Below are positions 1 through 8,157 of a DNA stretch of 64,000 bases, piece after piece (positions within the stretch are counted from its first letter, which is position 1; every line of letters starts with the position of its first letter). Source of the DNA: Maribacter cobaltidurans. GTDB lineage: Bacteria; Bacteroidota; Bacteroidia; Flavobacteriales; Flavobacteriaceae. Where the stretch lies: positions 1,359,001 to 1,423,000 of the forward strand of contig NZ_CP022957.1 of assembly GCF_002269385.1 (NCBI RefSeq). The letters run 5' to 3'. Made by a program: the position numbers and the translations under genes. The notes below the pieces were generated by a model that did no database searches, was not told the DNA's origin, and saw only the letters and a program-made list of their open reading frames with translations.

Positions 1-47
1 GAGCATGTCAAGAGAAAAAAAGAATTACAGTGTAGAGTTTAAAAGAA

Positions 48-73
48 AAAGCCGAGACATAAATCTCGGCTTT
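48..73 (-). terminator. Rho-independent terminator of tRNA-Leu
   Basis: A perfect 10-bp stem (AAAGCCGAGA paired with TCTCGGCTTT) with a 6-nt loop is followed on the minus strand by a T-rich run (complement of 41-47). It lies 8 nt beyond the 3' end of tRNA-Leu and would end that transcript. Confidence 0.85.
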
Positions 74-81
74 CCTTGTTG

Positions 82-163
82 TACTCGAGGTGGGAATCGA
101 ACCCACACTCCCGAAAGAACTGGATTTTGAATCCAGCGCGTCTACCAATTCCGCCACTCGAGC
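82..163 (-). tRNA. tRNA-Leu (anticodon CAA)
   Basis: Read on the minus strand, the segment folds as a tRNA. The 7-bp acceptor stem closes with a G-U pair. The D-arm block contains TGGTAGAC. The anticodon stem CTGGA/TCCAG encloses the loop TTCAAAA, so the anticodon is CAA, reading the leucine codon UUG. The T arm contains GGTTCGATTCC. The discriminator base is A73, as expected for tRNA-Leu. CCA is not encoded. A strong terminator follows directly, so this is a single-tRNA transcript. The 82-nt length fits a type II tRNA with an extended variable arm. Confidence 0.95.
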
Positions 164-252
164 TTGTAAAATAGGACTGCAAAACTAAAAAATATTTTTA
201 TTTAAACATCAAAAAATTCAACAATTATCCTTTAGCAAGACAAATTAATTTC

Positions 253-260
253 TAAATTTG
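253..260 (+). promoter_or_regulatory. Bacteroidota -7 promoter box upstream of prs
   Basis: The octamer TAAATTTG matches the phylum's -7 consensus TAnnTTTG. It lies about 90 nt before the prs start, which gives a leader of roughly 80 nt that holds a small 5-bp hairpin (277-290). I see no convincing -33 TTTG at the expected distance, so this rests on the -7 box alone. Confidence 0.45.
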
Positions 261-349
261 CACCTCCTTAGAAAACCCCTATGTTTAGGGTAGTCAAAGT
301 AGTGACCTCCCACATATTCGTTTCAAGGAAAGTATCAATAAATTAAGTC

Positions 350-1291
350 ATGCCATACAGCGTACCAGAACCTAAATTTTTTGCCTGTACACAAAGTACC
401 GTATTAGGGGAAAAAATTGCCAAGGCTTATGGTGTGGAACTAGGCAAAGTTATTTTTTCCCGCTACAGTGATGGTGAGTTTCAACCTTCCTTTGAGGAAT
501 CCATCAGGGGTGCTAGAATCTTTATTATTGGTTCCACGCATCCTGGTCCTGAAAACCTTATGGAAATGCTGTTGATGATTGATGGTGCAAAAAGAGCATC
601 AGCACGTCACATAACGGCTGTTATGCCTTATTTTGGCTGGGCCAGACAGGATAGAAAGGATAAACCAAGAGTTCCCATTGCGGCAAAATTGGTAGCCAAA
701 ATGCTGGAGACTGCGGGAGCTACCCGTATTATTACCATGGATTTGCATGCAGATCAGATTCAAGGGTTCTTTGAAAAACCCGTTGACCATTTGTTCGCCT
801 CTACCCTGTTTCTTCCTTATTTGCAAAATTTAGGTTTGGAAAACCTCACCATAGCTTCCCCAGATATGGGGGGGTCTAAAAGGGCCTATGCCTATTCCAA
901 GGCACTGGATAGCGATGTGGTGGTTTGTTACAAGCAAAGAGCGAAGGCCAATATCATCTCCCACATGGAATTGATCGGGGATGTACAAGGAAAGAACGTA
1001 GTCTTGGTAGATGACATGGTAGATACCGCCGGAACATTGACCAAAGCAGCCGATTTGATGATGGAACGAGGTGCTATAAGCGTTAGGGCCATTGCGACCC
1101 ACGGTTTACTGTCCGGTAATGCATATGATAAAATAGAAAAATCAAAATTAACGGAATTGATCATTACGGATTCTATTCCCCTAGAAATAAAAAGTGACAA
1201 GGTAAAAGTACTTAGCTGTGCCAATTTATTTGCGGACGTAATGCACAAAGTTCACAATAACAATTCCATTTCGTCAAAATTTTTGATGTAA
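350..1291 (+). CDS. prs: ribose-phosphate pyrophosphokinase
   Basis: This enzyme makes PRPP from ribose 5-phosphate and ATP, feeding purine, pyrimidine, histidine, tryptophan and NAD synthesis in the cytoplasm. The 313-residue protein has the usual length for class I PRS. Visible motifs are the RQDRK block (99-103), the metal-binding DLH stretch (131-133, in DLHADQIQGFF) and the PRPP-binding loop VLVDDMVDTAGT (218-229). The ATG start gives a normal N-terminus, and the protein aligns by eye without gaps. rplY follows after 50 nt on the same strand, so the two are probably co-transcribed, an arrangement common in Flavobacteriaceae. Confidence 0.97.
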   Translation: MPYSVPEPKFFACTQSTVLGEKIAKAYGVELGKVIFSRYSDGEFQPSFEESIRGARIFIIGSTHPGPENLMEMLLMIDGAKRASARHITAVMPYFGWARQDRKDKPRVPIAAKLVAKMLETAGATRIITMDLHADQIQGFFEKPVDHLFASTLFLPYLQNLGLENLTIASPDMGGSKRAYAYSKALDSDVVVCYKQRAKANIISHMELIGDVQGKNVVLVDDMVDTAGTLTKAADLMMERGAISVRAIATHGLLSGNAYDKIEKSKLTELIITDSIPLEIKSDKVKVLSCANLFADVMHKVHNNNSISSKFLM

Positions 1292-1341
1292 CCAAAAAGC
1301 GAAATGGCAACCTTATGAATTATTAATTTTTAATATATATA

Positions 1342-1989
1342 ATGAAGTCAATTACAATTAAAGGATCAGAAAGAGAAAGCGTGGGCAAGAAGTCGACAAA
1401 GGCCCTACGTAATGCTGGAAAGGTTCCTTGCGTAGTATACGGAGGGGATAAACCATTGCACTTTTCAGCAGATGAACTAGCGTTCAGAGACTTGGTTTAC
1501 ACCGCCAATGCGCACACAGTTGCAATTGAATTGGAAAATGGGACCAAAGTGAACGCAGTAATGCAGGACATACAGTTCCACCCGGTGACTGATAATATCA
1601 TGCACATAGATTTCTATCAATTATTCGAGGATAAACCAGTAACCATGAACATTCCTGTTAGGTTGCAAGGAAATTCCCCTGGAGTTAGAAATGGTGGACG
1701 TCTATTGTTCAGAAAAAGAAAATTGGCCATTAAGGCATTACCGGATAAATTACCAGATTTCTTTGACGTGGACATTTCCAAACTTAGAATTGGACAAAAC
1801 ATTGCCGTTTCCTCGTTATTAAATGATGATTTTACTATTCTTCACCCAGATTCTACAACAGTGGTTCAAGTTAAAACTGCTCGTACCGCAATTGTTACGG
1901 ATGATGAAGATGAAGAAACTGATGAAGAAGGGGCAGAAGCAAGTGCAGAAGGAGCTGAGGCTCCAGCTGAAGAAGTTGCTCAAGAATAA
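1342..1989 (+). CDS. rplY: 50S ribosomal protein L25 / general stress protein Ctc
   Basis: This protein binds 5S rRNA in the large ribosomal subunit. At 215 residues it is the long Ctc form. The N-terminal L25 beta-barrel (about 1-90) includes the typical [10 protein letters not shown] stretch near residue 30. The C-terminal TL5-like domain follows (about 95-180). The last 30 or so residues form a highly acidic Glu/Ala/Asp tail, as in other Bacteroidota L25 proteins. The gene lies 50 nt downstream of prs and is followed at once by a strong terminator, so it is probably the last gene of a prs-rplY unit. Confidence 0.95.
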   Translation: MKSITIKGSERESVGKKSTKALRNAGKVPCVVYGGDKPLHFSADELAFRDLVYTANAHTVAIELENGTKVNAVMQDIQFHPVTDNIMHIDFYQLFEDKPVTMNIPVRLQGNSPGVRNGGRLLFRKRKLAIKALPDKLPDFFDVDISKLRIGQNIAVSSLLNDDFTILHPDSTTVVQVKTARTAIVTDDEDEETDEEGAEASAEGAEAPAEEVAQE

Positions 1990-2009
1990 TCTTGATTTAC
2001 CAAAACAAG

Positions 2010-2049
2010 AAGCACCTCGGTTTTATTATCGAGGTGCTTTTGTATTTTT
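2010..2049 (+). terminator. Rho-independent terminator after rplY
   Basis: A 10-bp perfect stem (AAGCACCTCG with CGAGGTGCTT) and a 10-nt AT-rich loop are followed by the T-rich tract TTTTGTATTTTT. It sits 20 nt after the rplY stop codon and separates rplY from pth. Confidence 0.85.
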
Positions 2050-2072
2050 AAGGAATCGTTGAAAGATTTAAA

Positions 2073-2702
2073 ATGTACAGGTTTCTTAAAAAATTAATGG
2101 GCATTGAACCGCCCTTATTTGCGAATATTGACACCATGAAAAAGTATTTAATCGTTGGCCTGGGAAACATAGGTGAAGAATATGCAGAAACCCGGCATAA
2201 TATCGGCTTTAAGATATTGGACGCCTTGGCGAATGAAAAAGAACTTCATTTTGAAACCCAAAAGTTAGGGGATGTAGCCCTTTATAAATTAAAAGGCCGA
2301 AGCATCCTTTGCTTAAAACCTTCCACGTATATGAACTTAAGCGGTAAGGCGTTGCGATATTGGATGGAAAAGGAAAAAATTCCTTTGGAAAATATCCTTG
2401 TGATCACGGACGATATCAATCTTTCTTTTGGTACAATTAGGTTGAAAACGAAGGGAAGCGATGGTGGCCATAACGGTTTAAAGGATATTCAACACGTATT
2501 GCAAACTACCCACTATAATCGATTCAGATTTGGAGTAGGTGCAGATTTTGGCAAGGGTAGACAAGTAGAATATGTTCTAGGGCAATGGAATGACGAGGAA
2601 AACTCCAAGATGAAGGAACGAATGGGAAAATCCGTGGCACTCATAGACTCTTTTGTACTTTCTGGGGTAGCTAGAACCATGAACCAATTTAACGGAGTTT
2701 AG
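2073..2702 (+). CDS. pth: peptidyl-tRNA hydrolase
   Basis: This enzyme releases peptides from peptidyl-tRNAs that drop off the ribosome. The conserved core starts near residue 22 (KKYLIVGLGNIG). It holds the catalytic His42 in AETRHNIGF, the catalytic Asp113 in the TDDINLSFG block and the GGHNG motif (131-135). The chosen ATG adds about 20 residues (MYRFLKKLMG...) before the core. A similar short basic extension is familiar from flavobacterial Pth, but an internal ATG at 2136 would also give a full catalytic domain. The 3' end is 6 nt from the end of the convergent lipoprotein gene, with no terminator between them. Confidence 0.95.
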   Translation: MYRFLKKLMGIEPPLFANIDTMKKYLIVGLGNIGEEYAETRHNIGFKILDALANEKELHFETQKLGDVALYKLKGRSILCLKPSTYMNLSGKALRYWMEKEKIPLENILVITDDINLSFGTIRLKTKGSDGGHNGLKDIQHVLQTTHYNRFRFGVGADFGKGRQVEYVLGQWNDEENSKMKERMGKSVALIDSFVLSGVARTMNQFNGV

Positions 2703-2708
2703 AGTCTA

Positions 2709-3392
2709 CTAAAGCACGCTGAAAACATAGACTCCGGAATTCGTTGCATTGCCTTCCAAATCCCTGGTAACTACACTCCAGTAATAGGTTGTGCTCGACA
2801 ACACGGACACTTTCAATGAAGTTGCCGTTGCGGACAAGGTTGCTTCCAGATTTTGTGGAGGATTCTGTTCTGAAAAATATACCTCTATATTTTCAATATC
2901 ATTGTCCAAATCTGATGCCGACCATGAAAGGGTTACTTCGTTGTTGATGTCCTTGAACACTTTTTCGGACATATCTGGTGTCAATATTTCTGCTGGGAAT
3001 GGGGCGAAGGTGGTCCTTGAGCCCGCATTATAAAAACTCCATACTTCACTTGAGATCGTATTGTTCACCTGATTATTTCTAGATCGTACCAGCCATGAGT
3101 AAGGCTGACCTTTTAACAACGGTAAGCTTGAGGAAGTGGCCGAAGTTGAGATGGTCTGTACCGTATTGGTATTGAGATTGGTAACCCTAAGCTCGTAACT
3201 ATCCGTATTATCAGCCCTTTGCCAGCTAAAGGATACCCTGCTCGTAGTGGCGTCTTGATCAACACCAGTGGTACATTCAGAATTCTTTTCTGGAAATAAT
3301 AGCCGTACCTGTTCCGGAGGATTTGGATTATCTTTCTTTTTACAACTAAACACCGTAAAAAGGCATATAAGAAGGAATATTTTTCTCATCAT
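2709..3392 (-). CDS. lipoprotein with fibronectin type III-like repeats
   Basis: The N-terminus is a lipoprotein signal: MMRK, a hydrophobic stretch, then FTVFSC with the lipid-anchored cysteine near residue 17, followed by a lysine- and asparagine-rich linker. The rest looks like two beta-sandwich modules (about 28-120 and 130-227) with FN3-like spacing: Trp in SFSWQRADNTDSYELRV, then a Trp/Tyr pair in TYYWSVVTRDLEGN. No catalytic motif is visible. Its ATG overlaps the stop codon of the upstream metalloprotease gene (ATGA), so the two are translationally coupled. It may be a surface partner of the protease, but its function is unknown. Confidence 0.85.
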   Translation of the reverse strand: MMRKIFLLICLFTVFSCKKKDNPNPPEQVRLLFPEKNSECTTGVDQDATTSRVSFSWQRADNTDSYELRVTNLNTNTVQTISTSATSSSLPLLKGQPYSWLVRSRNNQVNNTISSEVWSFYNAGSRTTFAPFPAEILTPDMSEKVFKDINNEVTLSWSASDLDNDIENIEVYFSEQNPPQNLEATLSATATSLKVSVLSSTTYYWSVVTRDLEGNATNSGVYVFSVL

Positions 3393-6300
3393 CTTTTTAA
3401 AATCTTAGTTGTTGTTTTCGTTCCCCTATTTTCGTTCTGCAAATAATACATCCCAACGGGTAAAATACTCAAATCGAATTCTTTCGAGGATAAACCGTCC
3501 CTTATTTTTTCCCTTCTCAGTAACCTTCCATCTGAACCGAACAAAGTCATCGAGGCCCGTTGTGTTGGAACATCAAAATAGATTTGAATCACATCTTGAA
3601 ACGGATTTGGATAAACCACGGGGCCACTCGAGACAATAATTTCCTCTTCGTAAATTCCTTGACAAGGAATATCGGTATATACCTTTAGAAAATTGATTCC
3701 CTTGGCCAAATCCAAAGTAATGCTCTTATCCATGGTATACTTTGTGTCCCCGTTCAGTTCAACATAATACCCATCAGCCCCTTCCAAGTCCATGACCACC
3801 TGGGAAGCCTGTAAAAGCACCTTGGAGGTTACACTTAATGGAGCTGGTTCTGATATAACCACAGCCAAACAAAATGGCTCATAGGTAATGGTACCATCGG
3901 TTCCCGATATACAAATATCATAAGTTCCCGAACTTAAATCCGTTAGGTTGAAACTATTGGAAAAATTATCGGTAATATCAACCCCATTCCCATTTACGGT
4001 AATTTCATAACCCAAGAAAACTTTGGGTTCTATCCTTATGACACCATCATCATTGGTCCTACAGGTCTCGCTCTCCAGACTTACATTAAAATTCTCCTGG
4101 GTAAACCTATAAATGGCACAACCGTTCCCATTCACCTCTTGTCCCAATGGTGTTCCAAAGCATAGATCATCACCATCGTCAAAAACACCATCCTCATCCT
4201 CGTCCGGCCTAAAGTCTCCCTCCACGCAAACCTCCAAAGAAAAATTATTCAATCTTCCACCATCTGAAGCTGCGTTGTCCTGAATTTCCAAAGTCCATTC
4301 CCCAAGTATGGATTCCCCATAGAATGAACTTAAAGTCCCAATGGGACGCACTGTGCCACTTATGGCAGGAGACCCTGAACATGAAAAAGTACTAGCCGCT
4401 TCATCATCAAAAATGGCATTGATGTTAGAACTATTTCCACAGGCACTGGAAACTAAAACCACAGTGGTTCCTGCGGGCGATGTTAGGCTGATGACCAAGT
4501 CCGAAAGATAGGTATGTTCAATATCCAGATTTACATTGATATCGGCCAAATTCAAATCCTGATAAAAGAAAATCCTGGATGTTATCGTGGGTGTCCCCAC
4601 AGGGGAAATATTGATTGGAACAGCATTGCTTGCCTTGGTAATACAATTGAATTGGATGGTCGTAAAACTAAATGGGGCTGCAAAGATTCCTTCTCCACAG
4701 CTGTTTAAGGGCTTAACCCGCCAGAAATATTGTGTTTCGTTCAAAAGGGAGGTGGGCTCGTACGTATTGGTTGCTACCGTTTTCGTCTCCACAATATTAG
4801 TAAATCCAGTATCTGTAGCTATTTCAACGGTATAAGCAGTGCTGGCTAAATCTGGTTCCCATTCCAACAGCACATCTTTTGATACGTCTAGACTTCCATC
4901 AGACGGTGCCGTCAGCACAATTTCAGAAAAATTGGTATCATAAACGTTCAATTGCAGGGCTACGCTCTTTGTCACTGACGGAGCCGTAGCAACAACATCT
5001 ACCGAATAACTACCAATGGCCAGGTTAGCAGTTCCGGAAAGTGTAATATTTATTGTTGTATTTGAAACGGACACGGTATCCTGGGAAAAAACCGCGGTAA
5101 CCCCAGATGGCAAAGACTCCACACTGAGCGTGCTTTCCTCTGCAAACCCCATATAGGCTTCATAATCAAAACTAACGACCAAATCTTCGGGCTTGCAAAC
5201 TTCATAATTCAGATTATCAAAATTAAGCACCACTTCAGATTCCATGATGGAAAAATCCGCCTGGTTAACAGAAAAGAAAATATTACTAGAAGCCTTTACC
5301 ATAAATCTACCAGATTCAGTGTTAAAACCACCGGGAATCACAATGGCATGACTTCCGTCATTGTCCACATTTTGAGCGATCAAATTGGGAAAGGTCAACC
5401 CGCCATCGGTCGATAGAAAGATATCCACGGTCTCTGCTCCTATTGGAAGTACATTGGTATTGGCCACATCCCAGGTAATGGTTCCCGTTTCCCCCGCAAC
5501 GAAAGATACTGTAGTTGATTGGGAAGTTACCACAAAGGGACCGGCTTCCCTTGTTACCGATACGGTAACCTCATCTGAAGCGGATTGGCCACCATTTAAT
5601 ACATTGTCCCTCACCGTCAAAGAAAAGTTCAATTCTCGCTGTACATTGGACACCGTTTCCCAAGCACCACCTTCTAGGGGACTGGTTTGGGTAAGATCTC
5701 CAGAGACTACCCTACTCAACCTGGGAAAATAACGTTCCGGAGATATGGATGGAGGCAAAGAACGAAACATGGCGCCTGTTGGATTATTGGGGCCAAAGGT
5801 TGCCTGTGTAACGATACCATTATCAATCTGTTCCCAGGTATATGTTAGCACATCCGTAGGATCTGGATCATTCGCATTGCCCGTTAATACAAAAGCCGTG
5901 CCTACGGGAATCGTATAGTTACTTACTGGATTTATTATGGGGGCATTATTGGTTAACGGTATGGTTTCCCCACAACTAATGGTCTCCAGATATTCCCGAA
6001 TCTGGACAATGCTTACATAATGGAAATAATCATCAGAATTGGTAGCAACGTCATTGGCGTTCGTAATTCCAGCATACCCCATAATGGTGGTACCACTAGC
6101 AGGTTCCACTTGAACTAAAGTTCCTTCGGACAAATGGGAAAATGAATGGTTTGCACCAAACTGATGCCCCATTTCATGGGCTACGAGATCAATATCGAAC
6201 TGATCGCCCTGAGGGGCAAACAAAGTGGTATATGCACTTCCTTTTTTATTATCCTGACATACAGACCCGATAAAACCGGAATTTCCATCCAGGGCATCTT

Positions 6301-7174
6301 TTTGCTGATTGAACAAATGGCCTATATCATAATTCTCCTCCCCAATGATATTAGTCAAGGTATTCTGTGTCTGGGAACTTAATCCTCCCGAAAATGGATC
6401 TGTATCGGGATTAGTATAGATGACCTGATCTGTGTTATCTATCAATTCTAAGGTAACTCCCAGATCCCGTTCAAAAACTCCGTTTACTCTTGTCAAAGTG
6501 GCATTGATTGCAGCGAGCGCATCGGCAATAGTCCCGCCGTGGAATTGTGTATATTCCCCTGATGCCGCTATGGCGACCCTAAACCTTCTTAGAGTTTGGT
6601 CATCCACCAACTTTGCGGTCAATGGATTGGACCTTGAGGTAAATGCATCAGGATTAGTTTTACAGATAAAGTCCAATTTTTGGGTCAGATGATCTTTACC
6701 ATTGTAAATAACATAATTTCCGCTTGCACCCTTTTCCATAAAAACGGTTCCTTCCTTCCCCGGGTCCATAATCATGGTTTGGATTCCCTTGTGAGAAACG
6801 CTGAAGAATATTTTTTGTTGACCTGGCCCCAATCCAATGCCCTTGTATGACTTTATATTAGGATATTTTTTTGCCAACCCAGGGGCAAAAAGTTTGGATT
6901 CTTCCACAAGAAAGGGAATCAAGTTACCATCACCATCCGGAAAATACAGTGTCTTGAAAGAATTTTTAGCTTTGGAAACACGGGATAGCTCGCCTCTAAA
7001 AGCAATTTCATCCAAGGTAAATGCCCTAGCCTTTTGTACATCCAATCGCTTTAATGTTATCTGCCTGTCCCGATTATTGATATCCACACCATGCCAATAT
7101 TTGGTCTGTGCAACCCCATAAAAGGAAAGAAATGCTATGGTAATTGAAAAAACAAGACGTAATTTAGCAGTCAT
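3389..7174 (-). CDS. secreted reprolysin-type (M12B) zinc metalloprotease with P-domain and type IX sorting domain
   Basis: This is a large extracellular protease of 1261 residues. A Sec signal peptide (about 1-22, ending GVAQ) precedes a propeptide-like region. The catalytic domain carries the zinc motif HEMGHQFGANH at 333-343 (HExxHxxGxxH) with a following IMGY Met-turn. Beta-sandwich and FN3-like modules follow. A proprotein-convertase P-domain lies around 860-985, with a calcium-type DEDEDGVFDDGDD stretch just after it. The last 80 or so residues begin YPNPFQD and end GMYYLQ...TKILKR, the type A C-terminal signal of the type IX secretion system. It is therefore inferred to cross the outer membrane and be released or anchored on the surface. 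The lipoprotein gene overlaps its 3' end by 4 bp. A TATATTTG box lies 23 nt before the start. Confidence 0.93.
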   Translation of the reverse strand: MTAKLRLVFSITIAFLSFYGVAQTKYWHGVDINNRDRQITLKRLDVQKARAFTLDEIAFRGELSRVSKAKNSFKTLYFPDGDGNLIPFLVEESKLFAPGLAKKYPNIKSYKGIGLGPGQQKIFFSVSHKGIQTMIMDPGKEGTVFMEKGASGNYVIYNGKDHLTQKLDFICKTNPDAFTSRSNPLTAKLVDDQTLRRFRVAIAASGEYTQFHGGTIADALAAINATLTRVNGVFERDLGVTLELIDNTDQVIYTNPDTDPFSGGLSSQTQNTLTNIIGEENYDIGHLFNQQKDALDGNSGFIGSVCQDNKKGSAYTTLFAPQGDQFDIDLVAHEMGHQFGANHSFSHLSEGTLVQVEPASGTTIMGYAGITNANDVATNSDDYFHYVSIVQIREYLETISCGETIPLTNNAPIINPVSNYTIPVGTAFVLTGNANDPDPTDVLTYTWEQIDNGIVTQATFGPNNPTGAMFRSLPPSISPERYFPRLSRVVSGDLTQTSPLEGGAWETVSNVQRELNFSLTVRDNVLNGGQSASDEVTVSVTREAGPFVVTSQSTTVSFVAGETGTITWDVANTNVLPIGAETVDIFLSTDGGLTFPNLIAQNVDNDGSHAIVIPGGFNTESGRFMVKASSNIFFSVNQADFSIMESEVVLNFDNLNYEVCKPEDLVVSFDYEAYMGFAEESTLSVESLPSGVTAVFSQDTVSVSNTTINITLSGTANLAIGSYSVDVVATAPSVTKSVALQLNVYDTNFSEIVLTAPSDGSLDVSKDVLLEWEPDLASTAYTVEIATDTGFTNIVETKTVATNTYEPTSLLNETQYFWRVKPLNSCGEGIFAAPFSFTTIQFNCITKASNAVPINISPVGTPTITSRIFFYQDLNLADINVNLDIEHTYLSDLVISLTSPAGTTVVLVSSACGNSSNINAIFDDEAASTFSCSGSPAISGTVRPIGTLSSFYGESILGEWTLEIQDNAASDGGRLNNFSLEVCVEGDFRPDEDEDGVFDDGDDLCFGTPLGQEVNGNGCAIYRFTQENFNVSLESETCRTNDDGVIRIEPKVFLGYEITVNGNGVDITDNFSNSFNLTDLSSGTYDICISGTDGTITYEPFCLAVVISEPAPLSVTSKVLLQASQVVMDLEGADGYYVELNGDTKYTMDKSITLDLAKGINFLKVYTDIPCQGIYEEEIIVSSGPVVYPNPFQDVIQIYFDVPTQRASMTLFGSDGRLLRREKIRDGLSSKEFDLSILPVGMYYLQNENRGTKTTTKILKR

Positions 7175-7196
7175 TTAGGGGCTTTTATCTCCAAAT

Positions 7197-7204
7197 CAAA
7201 TATA
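7197..7204 (-). promoter_or_regulatory. -7 promoter box for the M12B protease
   Basis: TATATTTG on the minus strand matches TAnnTTTG exactly and lies 23 nt before the protease ATG, in the 53-nt gap it shares with ribF. No clear -33 TTTG was found. Confidence 0.5.
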
Positions 7205-7227
7205 GTTCTTTTTATTTTCTAGCGCAG

Positions 7228-8157
7228 TTGATTACAGTTCAAAGCATTTCCAAATACGATGAAAAACACCCTGTTGCCATAACCATTGGCACCTTTGACG
7301 GAGTACACATCGGTCACCGTAAAATATTGGAAAAAGTCATAAATCATGCCAAGAATTCTAAACTAAAGTCAGCGGTGCTTACTTTTTTTCCTCACCCCAG
7401 AATGGTGCTCCAAAAGGATGCCAACATCAAACTTCTTAATACCATAGACGAAAAAAAATGGATTCTTGAAAAAATGGGACTTGATATTTTGGTCATCCAT
7501 CCATTTACCAAGGAATTTTCCAGACTTACCGCAACAGAATTTGTTCGTGACCTTTTGGTCAATAAACTAAAGGCCAAGAGGATCATCATTGGATATGACC
7601 ATAGATTTGGAAGAAATAGAACCGCCAACATAAACGACCTAATCGCTTTTGGAAACACCTTGGACTTTTCCGTTGAGGAAATTCCGGCCCAAGAAATCGA
7701 TGAAGTTTCAGTTAGTTCCACTAAAATAAGAAAGGCTTTGGAACAAGGGGATGTAGAAACTGCAAATTCCTATTTGGGCTATGAATATATGCTCACGGGA
7801 ACTATAAAAAAAGGTAAGGGCCTGGGAAGAAAAATACATTTTCCAACGGCAAACGTGAATATAGAGGAAACCTATAAACTTATACCCAAGAACGGCTCTT
7901 ACATTGTGAAGAGCAAAATACATGCACAGGATGTTTTTGGCATGATGAACATAGGTTATAATCCAACCGTAAATGGTACCTCAAAAACCATTGAGGTTCA
8001 CTTTTTTGATTTTGATGATAATCTATACGGTAAAAAACTTCAGATAGACCTGCTTTCTCGACTTAGGGAAGAAAAAAAATTCGGGTCCTTGGAAGAACTT
8101 AAATCACAATTGGCCAGGGACAAGGAAAAGTCATTACAATTCATATCCAATCGGTAA
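7228..8157 (+). CDS. ribF: bifunctional riboflavin kinase / FAD synthetase
   Basis: This enzyme converts riboflavin to FMN and then FAD. The N-terminal adenylyltransferase domain has the nucleotide-binding GTFDGVHIGH block (residues 22-31) and a later VSSTKIRKAL stretch (ISSTxIR type). The C-terminal flavokinase domain has the GRKIHFPTANV motif (GxxxGFPTAN type). At 309 residues it is the normal length. No ATG lies near the conserved N-terminus, so the start is taken as TTG at 7228. It is divergent from the protease gene across a 53-nt gap, which is too short for an FMN riboswitch. Its stop codon overlaps the next start (TAATG). Confidence 0.95.
   Translation: MITVQSISKYDEKHPVAITIGTFDGVHIGHRKILEKVINHAKNSKLKSAVLTFFPHPRMVLQKDANIKLLNTIDEKKWILEKMGLDILVIHPFTKEFSRLTATEFVRDLLVNKLKAKRIIIGYDHRFGRNRTANINDLIAFGNTLDFSVEEIPAQEIDEVSVSSTKIRKALEQGDVETANSYLGYEYMLTGTIKKGKGLGRKIHFPTANVNIEETYKLIPKNGSYIVKSKIHAQDVFGMMNIGYNPTVNGTSKTIEVHFFDFDDNLYGKKLQIDLLSRLREEKKFGSLEELKSQLARDKEKSLQFISNR

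Noticed and set aside
277..290. 5-bp hairpin in the prs leader
   Set aside because: Stem of only five pairs without a T-run or conserved context; not enough for an RNA element.
7175..7227. possible FMN riboswitch before ribF
   Set aside because: The gap is only 53 nt and holds none of the FMN-box features.
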